From positions 297,090 through 361,089 of the forward strand of contig JAGTJX010000001.1 in assembly GCA_023657465.1 (NCBI GenBank): DNA of 64,000 nucleotides, given 5' to 3'. This DNA comes from Lysobacteraceae bacterium. Its GTDB lineage: Bacteria; Bdellovibrionota; UBA1018; JAGTJX01. The notes beneath the pieces are model-generated. The model did no database searches. It was not told where the DNA came from and saw nothing but the letters and a program-made list of their open reading frames with translations. Of this stretch, positions 19,463 through 28,988 are shown one piece after another; position 1 is the stretch's first letter, and each line of letters opens with the position of its first letter. The translations under genes and the position numbers were made by a program.

Positions 19463-20107
19463 CTAGCTTCTATTAATGGCTGCAATTACTCTATACGCTC
19501 CGTCTTTTCCGGCCGTATACTCAACCCTTCCGACTTCTTTTGCTTTTAATCTTTTTAACTTATTCTTTGATGCGGCGAGTTCTTCATCCCATTTCTTTGC
19601 TTTGAGTAGAACTAGGTTGTTCCACGTGGAACATTGGGTAATCACATTTAAAAGCTTCTCTAGCGATCCAACTGCTCTTGCTACTATTGAGGCACCTTCA
19701 ATAATCTCGGGAAACTTCTCAATTCTATTTGCAACAACCTCTACCCTGTCAGTCATTTCAAATTGTTCGACCATAGACTTCAGGAAATCCGCTTTTGATC
19801 TCTCTGATTCGAATAAAACCCATGCTCTATTATAAAGAAGAGCGTGAAGTAGGCCCGGTATACCTCCTCCGGAGCCCCAATCTATGTTTTTCTCTTTTAA
19901 TAGGCCACTTTTCTCCAGTTGAACCACATCTACGACGTTATTGGCTACAAATGAGTCGACTTCAACGATCCTGGTGAGGTTCTGCATTTCATTTTCTGTA
20001 ACAAGCTCAGAGTAGTATTGAATAAGACGATCAATCTGACCTTCATCAAGTTGAACTTCGTGTTTTTTGAGAGCGAAGATAAAGTCGCTATAAATGTCTG
20101 CTTCCAC
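19463..20107 (-). CDS. rsmG: 16S rRNA (guanine527-N7)-methyltransferase
   Basis: A 214-aa SAM methyltransferase acting on G527 of 16S rRNA. It has the SAM motif NIDWGSGGGIPGLLHAL, a form of the usual DIGSGAGFPG, then SERSKADFLKSMVEQF and VVANRIEKFPE, and ASIVARAVGSLEKLL. Its start overlaps the mnmG stop by 20 bp, the common mnmG-rsmG arrangement next to parAB. A parS palindrome is embedded in its coding sequence. Confidence 0.93.
   Translation of the reverse strand: MEADIYSDFIFALKKHEVQLDEGQIDRLIQYYSELVTENEMQNLTRIVEVDSFVANNVVDVVQLEKSGLLKEKNIDWGSGGGIPGLLHALLYNRAWVLFESERSKADFLKSMVEQFEMTDRVEVVANRIEKFPEIIEGASIVARAVGSLEKLLNVITQCSTWNNLVLLKAKKWDEELAASKNKLKRLKAKEVGRVEYTAGKDGAYRVIAAINRS
19618..19633. 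other. parS centromere site
   Basis: TGTTCCACGTGGAACA is a perfect 16-bp palindrome and differs from the TGTTTCACGTGAAACA consensus only by the C/G pair next to the core. It lies within rsmG, encoding CSTWN, about 12-13 kb from oriC and 0.4 kb upstream of parA. ParB HTH domains bind this sequence class. Confidence 0.88.
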
Positions 20108-21977
20108 TGATTTCTTTCTGATTTCTTATGTAAATCATGAGGTTTGCTACTGCTGCTGGGGTTACACCTGAAATTCTTGATGCCTGACCAAGTGTTTCGG
20201 GCCTTGTTTGGTTTAACTTGAGCCTGATCTCATTAGAAATACCCGGAATGTCCTCAAATTTAAGTCCATTCGGAATCTCAGTCCTTTCGCTCTTACGGAC
20301 TCCTTCAAGCATCTGAAGATCTCTATGAATGTAACCTTCATACTTAAGCTCGATCTCAATTTGCTCTTTGATCTCATCTGATGCTTGAGATCCATCGAAT
20401 CCAAGTTCAGTAAGGATATTCCAATCTATATCTGGACGTTTGAGCATCACTGACGCTGATACTCTGTCTTTGATGGCAGTGAGATTGCGCAAGGCTAGTT
20501 TCTGATTTGTTTCGTCTGTAGGATAGAAGAACGATTCTGCCGCCGACTTCTTCCATTTGGCTAACTCATCCATTTTACGATTGAAAATCGCGAATTTATC
20601 ATCATTAAGAATCTTTATTTTCCAAGCCTTCTCAGAGAGCCTTTGATCTGCATTGTCTTCTCGGAGCAAAAGTCTGTACTCCGCTCTTGAAGTAAACATT
20701 CTATATGGTTCATCTGAACCAATCAAAGTAAGGTCATCGATGAGCACACCTATATAACCATCGTTTCTCTCAAGAACAAACGGATCAAGCGAGCTTGCCT
20801 TAAGAGATGCATTGATGCCCGCAATGATTCCCTGTGCACCCGCCTCTTCATATCCAGATGTTCCGTTTACTTGACCCGCGAAAAACAAGCCTTCAATATC
20901 CTTAGACTCAAGAGTTCTCTTGAGTTGCCTAGAATCGACAGCATCGTATTCTACCGCATATCCATATTTTAAAAATCGAGCTCTTTCTAAGCCTTTGATA
21001 TTATGAACAAATTCATCTTGAACGTCGCGGGGTAGGGATGTCGAAATTCCATTTACATAGATTTCAGGCACATCCAGGCCTTCGGGTTCTAAGAATAGCT
21101 GGTGGGAGCGCTTATCACTAAACCGTTTTACTTTATCTTCAATAGAGGGGCAGTATCTAGGTCCAATTCCTGTAATTTGGCCAGAATACATAGGTGATCT
21201 TAATAAGTTTTTAACAATGATCTCATGTGCCTTCTCATTAGTATGAGTAATAAAACAGCTCACCTGCGATAAAACAGGGAAAGGAAGCGATTTTATATAA
21301 AAACTAAATGGAATTGGTTTAATATCGCCTGTCTGAGACTCAAGACCCGCCCAATCAATAGAATCTTTGTCTAAGCGAGGCGGAGTACCTGTTTTCAGTC
21401 TACGAAGTTTGAAGCCCAGGTTTTTTAAGTCTGCGCTTAAATCTTTTGAAGATCTGTCGCCTACTCTACCGCCTTCGGTTTTTTCTTCGCCCATGTGCAT
21501 GATGGCTTGAAGAAAAGTTCCCGAGGTTATTATTACACAGTAAGTATTTATTTTTGTTCCGTCTTTTAAAGTGACTCCTGTAATTTTACTTTTTTCTAGC
21601 ACGAGTCCAGAAATTTCATTTTCCAAAATGGTTAGATTTTCTGTGATTTTAAGCGTTTTTTGCATCTCTTGTGCGTATCTTTTTTTATCACACTGTGCTC
21701 GAGACGATCTAACGGCGGGGCCCTTAGATGCGTTTAGTCTTTTGAATTGGATACCTGTTTTGTCGGTGTTGATTCCCATGAGTCCACCGAGTGCATCGAT
21801 TTCTTTTACGAGCTGGCCTTTTGCAAGTCCGCCAACTGCTGGATTACAAGAAAGAAAACCAATACGAGTTTGATCAAGAGTGATGAGGGCGGTTTTCGTA
21901 CCCATGCGCGCAGAAGCATGAGCAGCCTCTGTCCCTGCATGCCCACCACCAATTACTATGACATCAAAATGTTCCAT
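20088..21977 (-). CDS. mnmG: tRNA uridine-5-carboxymethylaminomethyl modification enzyme MnmG
   Basis: A 629-aa FAD enzyme that with MnmE installs cmnm5 on wobble U34 of tRNAs. The FAD site is DVIVIGGGHAGTEAAHASAR (residues 5-24), followed by FLSCNPAVGGLAKGQLVKEI and GIQFKRLNASKGPAVRSSRA, then GYEEAGAQGIIAGINASLK. The C-terminal helical tail matches the family (LNQTRPETLGQASRISGVTP). Its partner mnmE is at 27.6-29 kb on the same strand. Confidence 0.97.
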   Translation of the reverse strand: MEHFDVIVIGGGHAGTEAAHASARMGTKTALITLDQTRIGFLSCNPAVGGLAKGQLVKEIDALGGLMGINTDKTGIQFKRLNASKGPAVRSSRAQCDKKRYAQEMQKTLKITENLTILENEISGLVLEKSKITGVTLKDGTKINTYCVIITSGTFLQAIMHMGEEKTEGGRVGDRSSKDLSADLKNLGFKLRRLKTGTPPRLDKDSIDWAGLESQTGDIKPIPFSFYIKSLPFPVLSQVSCFITHTNEKAHEIIVKNLLRSPMYSGQITGIGPRYCPSIEDKVKRFSDKRSHQLFLEPEGLDVPEIYVNGISTSLPRDVQDEFVHNIKGLERARFLKYGYAVEYDAVDSRQLKRTLESKDIEGLFFAGQVNGTSGYEEAGAQGIIAGINASLKASSLDPFVLERNDGYIGVLIDDLTLIGSDEPYRMFTSRAEYRLLLREDNADQRLSEKAWKIKILNDDKFAIFNRKMDELAKWKKSAAESFFYPTDETNQKLALRNLTAIKDRVSASVMLKRPDIDWNILTELGFDGSQASDEIKEQIEIELKYEGYIHRDLQMLEGVRKSERTEIPNGLKFEDIPGISNEIRLKLNQTRPETLGQASRISGVTPAAVANLMIYIRNQKEISGSRHL

Positions 21978-22026
21978 GATCGTGGAGATGGTCTAACGAT
22001 TTTTATAGGTTGTGTCAAATATAGCT

Positions 22027-22347
22027 TCAAGGTCCCTTACGAACGGGGAGGCCTGCCTCTGCCCAGTCATCAAAACCACCCAGATTTGTAGCCTTGAACC
22101 CTTTTTCAGTTAGCATTTGTGCAGCCATTCCAGATCTTCGGCCAGATCTACAGTAGAGGATGATCTCTTTAGACTTATCTAACACTTTTAAGAAGTCTTC
22201 ATACTTTTGATTGCCTTCTTCCATTTCATAGAGAGAAAACCAAGTTGCAGGCTCAGCCATGCCTTCGCTCACTTCATCTAGTTCACGAACGTCTATGAGA
22301 AGAGCTTTTTTGTCTTTAATAAGGGAGAACGCTTCTTGGTGAGTCAT
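22027..22347 (-). CDS. Rhodanese-like sulfurtransferase domain protein
   Basis: A 106-aa single-domain rhodanese, probably cytoplasmic. It has ALLIDVRELDEVSEGM near the start, the active-site loop YCRSGRRSGMAAQML with the persulfide Cys at about 67, and the ending NLGGFDDWAEAGLPV. The six-residue CRSGRR loop is the single-domain GlpE/PspE-like type. It sits between the GT87 gene (5-bp gap) and mnmG (49-bp gap). A sulfur-relay role in tRNA modification with the neighbouring mnmG is possible but unproven. Confidence 0.88.
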   Translation of the reverse strand: MTHQEAFSLIKDKKALLIDVRELDEVSEGMAEPATWFSLYEMEEGNQKYEDFLKVLDKSKEIILYCRSGRRSGMAAQMLTEKGFKATNLGGFDDWAEAGLPVRKGP

Positions 22348-22352
22348 TACTT

Positions 22353-23525
22353 TTAAATATGTCTAGGGTTACTTTGAGTCAAGGCTGATGACTTAATAGA
22401 AAACCAAACAAGCCCAGTACAAACAACTAGTGACTTAAATGAATAGAACTCAAGAGACTGTCCAAATGAACCCAAAGTTCGAGCGGTTACAGCACCTAAT
22501 AATAGAGGGAACCAAAACCAAATTTCGTTTACCTCTCTTTTGCCAGCTCGATCAACGACATAGACCGTAAGAGGTAGGCACCATACAAATAAATGAAACC
22601 AAGCGAGTGGATGAAGGACAACTCCAGCCGCTAACCAAAAAAACGTACGTGGAATAAGACTGAGTCCTGAAAATAAATAAAGAGCAACCACGGCTCCTAA
22701 CACAAATACAATTCCATTCACTCCTAGCTCAGGAAGAGCATGAGCAGAAAACGAGCCATTCACTCGGTGAACCATTGCTGGAATTCCTTGGTTATCTCTT
22801 CCAAGCACTGCCTTACCCGGTTCAAGTGCTTGAGAACCTGAGCTTGCAGCATCTTTCCAATCACTCATAATATTCATTCCATGAGTTGTAGTGAGAGAGG
22901 CGATCAAAGTTACTGTGCTGATAACTATAAAAAAGATTGATCCTACTTTTAAAATATTTTTCTTAGTAAATACACCAAAAGCACCAAGAATCGACGGACC
23001 CTTAATTGACATAAGATAAACAATTCCTGCTGCATATTTTGGAAGTTTATTATTATTAAGCTTTTCAAGTAAAAATAGAACGAGCGCTAAAACTAGTACC
23101 TCTACTTGGCCATCGATAAAATGAACTGCCCAAATTCCCCAAAATGCCATCACTGAAACAGAAACCGAGAAGAAAGAAAACCCAAGCCGCATTAAACTAA
23201 AGAAAATGCTTACTAAACTTCCCACATTCGTCGCTGCCCAAAGCGCCTTTGCTACTGATAAAGGAAATAATGCGTAAGGAATGAAACAAAATATCCACCA
23301 AGGTGGATATTTAAACACCATTCCACCATCTCGCTCTATAGAGTAGATCGGCTCATGATGAAGGTAAGACGATGCAGCTCTATACATAACAACGAAGTCA
23401 TGACCATTATCCGCTGTATCAAAGAATAAAAAAATGAGTGCCAGGGAGAATAAAACCCAGAACAGGTTTCGATAAATCTTATTTTCGTTGAGGAGCGTGC
23501 TTATTGATGTAGTCGATAATTTCAT
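22353..23525 (-). CDS. GT87-family integral membrane glycosyltransferase
   Basis: A 390-aa protein with about nine or ten membrane segments. The periplasmic motif [20 protein letters not shown] and the [20 protein letters not shown] segment match the GT87/DUF2029 family of polyprenol-phosphate-mannose-dependent transferases. It overlaps icmB by 47 bp at the annotated ATG. No later ATG precedes the first membrane segment, so the overlap is probably real. The donor and acceptor cannot be read from sequence. It is an odd neighbour for an acyl-CoA operon. Confidence 0.75.
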   Translation of the reverse strand: MKLSTTSISTLLNENKIYRNLFWVLFSLALIFLFFDTADNGHDFVVMYRAASSYLHHEPIYSIERDGGMVFKYPPWWIFCFIPYALFPLSVAKALWAATNVGSLVSIFFSLMRLGFSFFSVSVSVMAFWGIWAVHFIDGQVEVLVLALVLFLLEKLNNNKLPKYAAGIVYLMSIKGPSILGAFGVFTKKNILKVGSIFFIVISTVTLIASLTTTHGMNIMSDWKDAASSGSQALEPGKAVLGRDNQGIPAMVHRVNGSFSAHALPELGVNGIVFVLGAVVALYLFSGLSLIPRTFFWLAAGVVLHPLAWFHLFVWCLPLTVYVVDRAGKREVNEIWFWFPLLLGAVTARTLGSFGQSLEFYSFKSLVVCTGLVWFSIKSSALTQSNPRHI

Positions 23526-23895
23526 TGAGGCTTGCTCCAGGAGTAAAGACCATCTGAACTCCCATTTTTCTTAGACCATCAATATCTTCTTCTGGTATGA
23601 TGCCGCCCACAAGATAAAGAACGTCTTTCATGCCGGCTTTTTTAACATTAGAAATCACTTCAGGAACAAGGACGTTATGTGCACCAGAGAGAATACTCAT
23701 TCCAATCACCTGAACATCCTCATCGATTGCCGCTCTCACAATCATTTCTGGAGTTTGATGAAGCCCTGTATAGATAACCTCAAATCCTGCATCCCTAAGT
23801 GCGCGCGCAATCACCTTCGCTCCACGGTCATGTCCGTCTAGCCCTGGCTTAGCAATCAGTACTCGGATTTTGGATTGATCTTTTTTTTCTGACAT
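23479..23895 (-). CDS. icmB: B12-binding small subunit of acyl-CoA mutase (isobutyryl-CoA mutase type)
   Basis: A 138-aa cobalamin-binding domain. The base-off/His-on motif is [13 protein letters not shown] (His at about 22), with [14 protein letters not shown] and [18 protein letters not shown] for the Rossmann-like core. The size equals free-standing small subunits (about 136 aa) of isobutyryl-CoA and hydroxyisobutyryl-CoA mutases. It overlaps the large-subunit stop by one base. The symbol rests on specificity residues in the large subunit; a generic label would be mutase C-terminal subunit. Confidence 0.82.
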   Translation of the reverse strand: MSEKKDQSKIRVLIAKPGLDGHDRGAKVIARALRDAGFEVIYTGLHQTPEMIVRAAIDEDVQVIGMSILSGAHNVLVPEVISNVKKAGMKDVLYLVGGIIPEEDIDGLRKMGVQMVFTPGASLNEIIDYINKHAPQRK

Positions 23896-25559
23896 TAAAA
23901 GCTTCCTACGTCTCTATAGATTCCGTAAACGCCTCTTAAAGTATCACAAACCTCTTGGAGTGTTGCGTAATTTTTAACAGCTTCGATGATGGATGGCATC
24001 ATGTTCTTGCCTGCTTCTGCATCTTTCTTCACTTGATCGATCGAGCTCTGCCATTTTGCATTGTCTCGTCTTGCTCGGAGTGCCTTCACTTTATCAGCCT
24101 GCTTCTTCTCTACCGAGCGGTCAATATAGAGTGTATCCATCGTGCGCTTGGCCTCGATTGTTTTATATTTATTTACTCCTACCATGACCTTGTCATTAGT
24201 CTCCATTTGACGTTGGAAGCGATAAGCAGAATTTGCAATTTCTGCCTGTGGATATCCTTTTTCGACAGCCTCTACGATCCCACCCATTTCGTATATTTTA
24301 TTGATGTAGTCCATCGCTTCTTTTTCTACTCGGTGGGTAAGTGATTCGATAAAATAAGAACCACCCAATGGATCCGCTACGTGAGCAACTCCCGTTTCTT
24401 CTGCGATAATTTGTTGTGTACGAAGCGCGATCATCACAGCCTCGTCTGTTGGGAGAGCCAGTGTTTCGTCCATTGAATTTGTATGTAATGAATTTACTCC
24501 GCCTAAGACGCCAGCAAGTGCTTGGATTGCTACTCTGACAATATTATTGAAGGGTTGCTGTGCCGTGAGAGATACGCCAGCAGTCTGCGCATGGGTTCTC
24601 AGCATCCAAGACTTTGGATTCTTAGCCTTGTACTTCTCGCGCATGAGCTTTGCCCATATTCTTCGAGCCGCTCTGAACTTCGCAATTTCTTCGAAAAAAT
24701 CATTATGAATATCAAAAAAGAATGAAAGTCTGGGTGCGAACTCATCAATATCCATTCCGCGCTTCATGCATTCTTCTACATAGCCAAGACCATCTGCGAG
24801 AGTAAACGCAAGTTCCTGTACAGCCGTCGCCCCAGCTTCTCTAATATGATAGCCCGAAATACTCACTGTGTTCCAATTTGGATAGTGCTCAGTACCAAAC
24901 TCAATCGTGTCAGTAACTAGTGCCACTGCAGGACGAATGGGAAAGAGCCACTCTTTCTGTGCAATGTATTCTTTCAAAATATCATTTTGAAGAGTTCCGC
25001 GGATTTTCTCCTTGGGAACACCGTTTTTCTCAGCAAGTGCAAAGTACATGGCGAGAATGACAATCGCAGGACCATTGATTGTCATTGAAGTTGTGACTTC
25101 TCCCAATGGAATGCCTACGAAGAGCTCTTCCATGTCTTCAATTGAAGAGATAGAGACGCCACACTTACCGACTTCGCCTTGCCCCTTAGGTGAATCAGCG
25201 TCGTAACCCATGAGTGTTGGCATATCAAACGCTGTTGATAAACCGGTTTGTCCCTGTGCAAGTAGTAGCTTAAATCTTTTGTTGGTTTCTGCAGGTGAAG
25301 AGAATCCAGCAAACTGTCTCATCGTCCAGAGCTTGCCTCTATACATGTTACTTTGAACACCGCGTGTATAAGGGTATTCTCCTGGGAATCCCAAATCTTT
25401 TAAGTAATCAAATCCGATTTCATCTAAATCCTTCGGAGTAGAAAGAAGAGGAAGCTCCATATCACTAATCGTAGTGAACGGGACATTACGAGGTGGAACC
25501 TTTTTTTCGGATTCCTTTACCTTCTTCTCCCAGTTTTGTAGCTCTTTTTCAAAAGACAT
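23895..25559 (-). CDS. icmA: Acyl-CoA mutase large subunit, residues of isobutyryl-CoA mutase
   Basis: A B12-dependent carbon-skeleton mutase of 554 aa from the ATG at 25559; an upstream ATG at 25595 would overlap the dehydrogenase gene, and 25559 has AAGGA before it. The TIM-barrel body is complete ([46 protein letters not shown]). By family knowledge, methylmalonyl-CoA mutase uses Tyr89 and Arg207, and isobutyryl-CoA mutase has Phe and Gln there. Here MRQFAGF gives Phe83 and EYIAQKEW gives Gln201, with the same 118-residue spacing. The reaction is then isobutyryl-CoA to n-butyryl-CoA. Neighbours fit: butyryl-CoA-type dehydrogenase and hydroxybutyryl-CoA dehydrogenase. No MeaB/MeaI GTPase is nearby. 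Confidence 0.8.
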   Translation of the reverse strand: MSFEKELQNWEKKVKESEKKVPPRNVPFTTISDMELPLLSTPKDLDEIGFDYLKDLGFPGEYPYTRGVQSNMYRGKLWTMRQFAGFSSPAETNKRFKLLLAQGQTGLSTAFDMPTLMGYDADSPKGQGEVGKCGVSISSIEDMEELFVGIPLGEVTTSMTINGPAIVILAMYFALAEKNGVPKEKIRGTLQNDILKEYIAQKEWLFPIRPAVALVTDTIEFGTEHYPNWNTVSISGYHIREAGATAVQELAFTLADGLGYVEECMKRGMDIDEFAPRLSFFFDIHNDFFEEIAKFRAARRIWAKLMREKYKAKNPKSWMLRTHAQTAGVSLTAQQPFNNIVRVAIQALAGVLGGVNSLHTNSMDETLALPTDEAVMIALRTQQIIAEETGVAHVADPLGGSYFIESLTHRVEKEAMDYINKIYEMGGIVEAVEKGYPQAEIANSAYRFQRQMETNDKVMVGVNKYKTIEAKRTMDTLYIDRSVEKKQADKVKALRARRDNAKWQSSIDQVKKDAEAGKNMMPSIIEAVKNYATLQEVCDTLRGVYGIYRDVGSF

Positions 25560-25566
25560 AATTATT

Positions 25567-26724
25567 TTAATCCTTAGCCAACTCTTGGGCTGCAATCACA
25601 AGTCTTTGAATTTCTGATGTACCTTCGTAAATCTCAGTAATTCTTGCATCTCTAAAGTTACGTTCAACAACATATTCCTTTGTGTATCCGTAGCCACCAT
25701 GAACTTGAATCGCTTTGTCTGTAATATAGTTAGACGCCTCAGATGCAGAAAGCTTTGCCATCGCAGCTTCCTTGGTAAACGGCTCTCCTGCATCTTTTTT
25801 AACAGCCGCATGCCAAGTGAGGAGGCGCGCGGCTTGGAGTCTTAACGCCATTTCTGCAATGAAAAACTGAATGGCCTGAAGCTTTGCGATTGGGGCACCG
25901 AATTGTTCACGTTCTGAAGCAAACTTCTTAGATGCATCAAATGCGCACCTTGCAATTCCTAGGGCTTGAGAGGCAATTCCGATACGACCGCCATCAAGTG
26001 TAGTCATGGCGATTTTGAATCCTTCGCCTTCTTTACCTAGTAAACATTCGTCAGAAACGAATACATCATCGAAAAAAAGCTGTGCTGTTGAAGAAGCAGT
26101 AATTCCAAGTTTATCTTCTAACTTAGAAACAACAAAACCTTTTGCTTTGGTATCTACAATGAATGCGCAGATAGACTTGTGTCTTAAAGCGGGATCTGTC
26201 GTTGCAAATACAATTGCGTAATCTGCCTCTTTGCCATTGGTGATCCAGTTTTTAGTTCCACTGATGGTGTAACCACCTTGTGTTTTTGTCGCTTTAACTT
26301 TTAGTCCTGCTGGATCAGATCCGTGGCCTGGCTCAGAAAGAGCGAAACAGCCAAGTTTTTTACCTTGAGCAAGTGGTTTTAAATATTTTTCTTTTTGTAT
26401 GTCGCTACCAAACTTTGCAATAGGCGCGCAAACAAGGGAGTTGTTCACGGACATAATCACACCTGTGGATGCACATGCCGCAGAAACTTCTTCCATCGCA
26501 ATCGCGTAGGAAACCGTATCCATCCCTGCTCCACCCCATTTTTCCTCAACCATCATTCCCATGAGTCCCATCTCGGACATTTCTGCAATGATTTCTGTTG
26601 GAAAACGGCCCGTCTCATCTAACTCTTTAGCAACTGGAGCTATTTTAGCTTTTGCTAATGCCCTTACCTGTTCTTGAATCATTTTTTGAGATTCGTCTAA
26701 ATTTGGCCAACCTGTTTTACTCAT
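25567..26724 (-). CDS. Acyl-CoA dehydrogenase, short-chain/butyryl type
   Basis: A 385-aa flavoprotein oxidising acyl-CoA to trans-2-enoyl-CoA and passing electrons to ETF. The ATG at 26724 overlaps the hbd stop (ATGA) and gives family length; the longer frame to 26763 adds an unlikely tail. Signatures are [36 protein letters not shown]-type [16 protein letters not shown] and [12 protein letters not shown]. The catalytic Glu367 in [14 protein letters not shown] is placed as in butyryl-CoA dehydrogenases. In this operon it would act on butyryl-CoA made by the mutase. Confidence 0.92.
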   Translation of the reverse strand: MSKTGWPNLDESQKMIQEQVRALAKAKIAPVAKELDETGRFPTEIIAEMSEMGLMGMMVEEKWGGAGMDTVSYAIAMEEVSAACASTGVIMSVNNSLVCAPIAKFGSDIQKEKYLKPLAQGKKLGCFALSEPGHGSDPAGLKVKATKTQGGYTISGTKNWITNGKEADYAIVFATTDPALRHKSICAFIVDTKAKGFVVSKLEDKLGITASSTAQLFFDDVFVSDECLLGKEGEGFKIAMTTLDGGRIGIASQALGIARCAFDASKKFASEREQFGAPIAKLQAIQFFIAEMALRLQAARLLTWHAAVKKDAGEPFTKEAAMAKLSASEASNYITDKAIQVHGGYGYTKEYVVERNFRDARITEIYEGTSEIQRLVIAAQELAKD

Positions 26725-27575
26725 GACTGATAAAAGCCTCTTCCAGTTTTTTTCCCCAACCAACCTGCCGCAACATACTGCTTTAAAAGTGGTGATGGTC
26801 TATATTTTGTATCACCCAAGCCTTCGTGCAGCACGTTCATAATAGCTAAACAAGTATCTAGACCAATAAAGTCAGCCAAAGCAAGTGGACCCATGGGTTG
26901 ATTTGTACCTAGCTTCATTGCTGTATCAATATCTTCAACAGAGGCTATTCCTTCATGAACGACTGTTGCAGCCTCGTTGATCATGGGCATAAGAATCCTA
27001 TTCACAATGAAACCAGGAAAGTCCTTTGACACAACAACTGTTTTTCCCATTTTGTCTGAAACAGATCGAATTGCCGCAAATGTCTCATCAGAGGTTTGAA
27101 TACCCTTGATTCCTTCAATAAGTTTCATCACAGGAACTGGATTCATAAAATGCATTCCAACCACCTGTTCGGGGCGCTTAGTTTTTGCAGCAATCTCCGT
27201 AATACTGATTGAAGAAGTATTTGAAGCAAGAATTGCTGAAGACTTACAGACTTCGTCAAGTTTTTTGAAGGTTTCAAACTTAAGCGTAGGAATTTCTGCA
27301 ATTGCTTCAATTGCTAGGTCTACATCATTAAACGACTCAATCCCAAGGCCAGGCGTAATATGTGAGAGAATTTTTTTCAAATCATTCTCTGTATTTTTTT
27401 GTTTTTCTACCTGTTTTTTCAAATGGGCTTCAATCTTAGACTTACCTTGGGTTGCCACTTCCAAACTAATATCAGCAAGAATAACTTCGTATCCGGCCTG
27501 AGCAGAAACCTGTGCGATTCCGCCTCCCATTTGTCCAGCCCCTAAAACACCAATTTTTTTAATTTCTTTAGACAT
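26721..27575 (-). CDS. hbd: 3-hydroxybutyryl-CoA dehydrogenase
   Basis: A 284-aa NAD(P)-dependent enzyme interconverting acetoacetyl-CoA and 3-hydroxybutyryl-CoA. The Rossmann site is KKIGVLGAGQMGGGIAQ (residues 6-22), followed by ILASNTSSISITEIA, the catalytic His142 in VVGMHFMNPVPVMKL and DFPGFIVNRILMPMINEA. The C-terminal domain has DTAMKLGTNQPMGPLALADF. It is the first gene of the hbd-acd-icmA-icmB operon. The missing step between acd and hbd (crotonase) is not in the window. Confidence 0.94.
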   Translation of the reverse strand: MSKEIKKIGVLGAGQMGGGIAQVSAQAGYEVILADISLEVATQGKSKIEAHLKKQVEKQKNTENDLKKILSHITPGLGIESFNDVDLAIEAIAEIPTLKFETFKKLDEVCKSSAILASNTSSISITEIAAKTKRPEQVVGMHFMNPVPVMKLIEGIKGIQTSDETFAAIRSVSDKMGKTVVVSKDFPGFIVNRILMPMINEAATVVHEGIASVEDIDTAMKLGTNQPMGPLALADFIGLDTCLAIMNVLHEGLGDTKYRPSPLLKQYVAAGWLGKKTGRGFYQS

Positions 27576-27582
27576 TTTCTTC

Positions 27583-28983
27583 TCACTTTCCTATGCAAAA
27601 TTCTGAAAATAATTTTCCTAATATATCATCTGTACTTGTTTCACCAATAAGTCCTGATAAGTGTGCCAAACACTGTCTAATATCCGCAGCAAAAAGTTCG
27701 TATTCGGGTGCGTTTATTGCTCGCCTGAGGTCTTCTTTACTTTGGCGAATAGCATTCAAATGATTAATATGCGTCAACACTAGTTCTCCTGGAGCCCGGA
27801 TAACCTTATCTGAGATTGCTTTTAAGATAACCGAGATAACCTCATCAATACCCCTGCCTGTTTGTGATGAAACAAATACTGGCTCAATAGTACAGATGTT
27901 ACTAAACAATTCTAAAAGTTTTTTACATTCTTCTTTATTCACTAAATCGGATTTATTTAAAACGATAACTACCCTTTTATTTACTTGAGTTATATCTTCT
28001 AAAATCTTTTTAACTTGGTTTATCTCTGGATTTTTGGAGTCCACAACACAAATTACGAGCTCTGATTCACTTGCTGCATTTTTTGATTTTTCAATTCCTA
28101 GAGATTCAATTTGATCAACACTTTTTCTAATACCTGCTGTATCTGAGAGTCTAAGTGTTGCGCTTTTTGACTCGTTTTTTAAAGTAATCGATTCACGTAC
28201 GACATCTCTTGTTGTTCCTGCAATTTCAGAAACAATGGAACGGTCCTCACCGAGAAGGAGATTAAAAAAACTCGACTTACCTGCGTTTGGCATACCTATG
28301 ATTGCTGTTGGTACGCCGTTTTGAATTTGTTTTCCTCTTTCAAAGCTTTTTTCAACTTGCTCTAGCTTAGGGAGAATATCTTTAACTTGTTCTTTAAGTC
28401 TTTTTAGTTCGAGCTCTTCAATATCCTGGTCGGAAAAGTCAATGCCAATTTCTGAAAGCATTGCAGACTGTCTCAACTGTGCTGATACCTCTTTGACCCA
28501 TTTATTCTGTAATCCACTCATTTTTTCGAGCGCAAGCTCTGCTGCTGTTTGGTTTTTGGACTCAATAAGCTCTGGAATGGCTTGCGCTTGGTCAAGTGTG
28601 ATTTTCCCAGATCTTACTGCGCGGAAAGAAAACTCTCCTGGGAGAGCCTGTCTTCCTCCAAGCTTTATAATCTCTGAGATGAGTGTTTGTGCAATATATG
28701 CACTCGCGTGAATTGAAATCTCTACAGAATCTTCCCCTGTAAAACTATTAGGATTTTGAAAAAAAACGACAACTGAGTCATCTATTTTGTTTTTATTCTG
28801 ATTGAAGAGATTAGAGCGTGTTGCAACTCTAGGAATAAACTCTTGAGTGCTCTTCCCTGTTAGTTTTGATAATATTTGTAAAGAATTCTTACCTGAAAAA
28901 CGAACTGTTGCAATTGCGCCGCCTAATGCTCCCGAGAGTGCAACAATTGTGTCTTCGTTAAAGTAATTACTTTTACCGTGCAC
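27583..28983 (-). CDS. mnmE: tRNA modification GTPase MnmE
   Basis: A 466-aa GTPase that works with MnmG on U34. An N-terminal formyl-THF-binding domain (DTIVALSGALGGAIATVRFS) and helical domain flank the G domain. Its P-loop is IGMPNAGKSSFFNLL (about 226-240), with DTAGIRKS and LNKSDL. The C-terminal CIGK motif carries the conserved Cys. It is 7 bp from hbd on the same strand and 5 bp from yidC upstream, the common rnpA-yidD-yidC-mnmE order. Confidence 0.97.
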   Translation of the reverse strand: MHGKSNYFNEDTIVALSGALGGAIATVRFSGKNSLQILSKLTGKSTQEFIPRVATRSNLFNQNKNKIDDSVVVFFQNPNSFTGEDSVEISIHASAYIAQTLISEIIKLGGRQALPGEFSFRAVRSGKITLDQAQAIPELIESKNQTAAELALEKMSGLQNKWVKEVSAQLRQSAMLSEIGIDFSDQDIEELELKRLKEQVKDILPKLEQVEKSFERGKQIQNGVPTAIIGMPNAGKSSFFNLLLGEDRSIVSEIAGTTRDVVRESITLKNESKSATLRLSDTAGIRKSVDQIESLGIEKSKNAASESELVICVVDSKNPEINQVKKILEDITQVNKRVVIVLNKSDLVNKEECKKLLELFSNICTIEPVFVSSQTGRGIDEVISVILKAISDKVIRAPGELVLTHINHLNAIRQSKEDLRRAINAPEYELFAADIRQCLAHLSGLIGETSTDDILGKLFSEFCIGK

Positions 28984-28988
28984 AAACC

